From Blastocatellia bacterium (GTDB lineage Bacteria > Acidobacteriota > Blastocatellia > HR10 > J050), in NCBI GenBank assembly GCA_026985075.1, contig JALSQX010000010.1:27127-91126 (forward strand): a DNA stretch of 64,000 nucleotides, read 5' to 3'. Below the pieces are notes generated by a model. That model ran no database searches, was not told where the DNA came from, and was given only the letters and a program-made list of their open reading frames with translations. Shown in pieces: positions 63,492 to 64,000 of the stretch (its first letter is position 1; every line of letters starts with the position of its first letter). A program made the translations under genes and the position numbers.

Positions 63492-63508
63492 TGCAATCGA
63501 TGTGCCAA
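63492..63508 (-). promoter_or_regulatory. Sigma-54 (-24/-12) promoter of feoB
   Basis: On the minus strand TTGGCACATCGATTGCA is a perfect match to TTGGCAC-N5-TTGCA with correct GG/GC spacing. The predicted start of transcription is at about 63481, 16 bases before the feoB ATG. Confidence 0.78.
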
Positions 63509-63970
63509 TGAATACAAGTTTACGAAGCATCATCCTCTGTCTTCAACGGGCCCGAGCAACTGGAGCGACGTCGTAGAGTTAAGACCGTGGGGGGACGAGT
63601 ATTGGGATCGAACAGGATCTGAATGACGAGGCTTCCCTCCCCTCAAGCTGTGGAATTTGACCCACCGGTGCGAGATTTTCCCGGCCACAGCAGGAGGTGA
63701 TTTCACATGACGACCAACCGGGGATGAGAAGCTGGCGCACCGACCCGACGACGAGATCGAAGCGACCGCGCGACCAAAAGAGCCGGGAGCGAGGAGTCTC
63801 GGAAGCGTGAAGTCTCTTGCTGGAAGCGAACCTGGATCGATCATCTGATCGATGGTTGTTCCGGGAGGATCATCTTTGGTTGACGGGTGCTCTATGGCAG
63901 TGATAAGCTATGATCGACTCACCCCCGGCAGAGAAGACATACGGAGGCATGCGACCCAGGAGCGAGGGAC
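63509..63970. other. Intergenic at the right end
   Basis: No gene seen. A perfect Shine-Dalgarno GGAGGTGAT (63693-63701) precedes a 6-codon reading frame (63707-63727, MTTNRG), of doubtful meaning. A single TTCAAC (63542-63547) lies upstream of the feoB promoter but is unpaired. Confidence 0.4.
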
Positions 63971-64000
63971 ATGGCATCCCGGCAGCAACTGCGGAGGAAG
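63971..64000 (+). CDS. Possible 5' end of a gene (partial)
   Basis: ATG at 63971 follows AGGAGCGAGGG and reads MASRQQLRRK to the window end. Too short for identification, and a start at 63950 (ATGCGACCC) is also possible. Confidence 0.25.
   Translation, partial: MASRQQLRRK

Noticed and set aside
63707..63727. Six-codon leader peptide with a perfect Shine-Dalgarno
   Set aside because: Too short to support, and no attenuator structure or target gene on that strand.
1..64000. tRNA, rRNA, CRISPR array, integrase or transposase
   Set aside because: I looked for T-loop motifs, regularly spaced repeats and recombinase signatures and found none; a covariance-model search could still find a divergent RNA.

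Overview
The window looks like a chromosomal segment of an Acidobacteriota bacterium, most likely Blastocatellia-like. The hints are an Oar-type TonB-dependent receptor with an N-terminal carboxypeptidase-like domain, a DUF2934-Hsp20 fusion, multihaem c-type cytochromes next to a sigma-54 two-component system, an archaemetzincin, a B12-dependent ribonucleotide reductase, a 2-oxoacid:ferredoxin oxidoreductase, and short dispersed palindromes of the GCGCAAGCT..AGCTTGCGC type. This placement is inferred from gene content only. I found no rRNA, tRNA, CRISPR array, integrase or transposase.

Layout. 0-12 kb holds housekeeping genes: ftsH, then on the minus strand alaS, a UvrD-family helicase and comEC, plus an endonuclease/exonuclease/phosphatase-fold protein. 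12-13 kb has a transglutaminase-like protein and a small hypothetical. 13.4-21.8 kb is a minus-strand uptake and catabolism cassette (GntR regulator, TonB-dependent receptor, hyuA, hyuB) behind a near-consensus sigma-70 promoter. 22-24.5 kb has moaA and a putative manganese or heavy-metal exporter. 25-31 kb is a minus-strand cluster: two GcvH-like proteins without the lipoyl lysine, a sensor kinase with haem-binding-type motifs in its extracytoplasmic domain, an NtrC-type sigma-54 activator and an archaemetzincin. 31.6-34.7 kb has an aminopeptidase, a Cys/Met PLP enzyme and a HAD protein. 35-37.4 kb has a dihaem cytochrome, a pentahaem cytochrome and a small membrane protein. 37.5-41.8 kb has a PEBP-like lipoprotein, korAB and tonB. 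42-46.6 kb is nrdJ, an FAD oxidoreductase and citrate synthase. 47-51 kb has a second ftsH, a membrane protein and an MBL-fold hydrolase. 51.3-51.8 kb is a small AT-rich island with a broken gene. 52-54.4 kb has three overlapping genes (thiamine-binding protein, DUF123 nuclease, radical SAM) and the Hsp20 fusion. 54.7-60.1 kb is ECF sigma factor, anti-sigma factor, Spy-like protein and a MacAB-type exporter. 60.2-63.5 kb is feoB and a DtxR-type regulator with a FeoA-like tail.

The most interesting signal is a possible sigma-54 redox/iron regulon. Three strong -24/-12 promoters lie, correctly oriented, before (1) the GcvH-like/sensor/activator cluster, (2) the cytochrome genes and (3) feoB. 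The window encodes one sigma-54 activator, and its cluster promoter is preceded by a compact set of GTTGAA/TTCAAC inverted repeats that look like its enhancer. My reading is that a haem-bearing sensor reports redox state or a gaseous ligand and drives electron-transfer and Fe(II)-uptake genes. The promoter matches are visible in the sequence; the regulatory link is inference.
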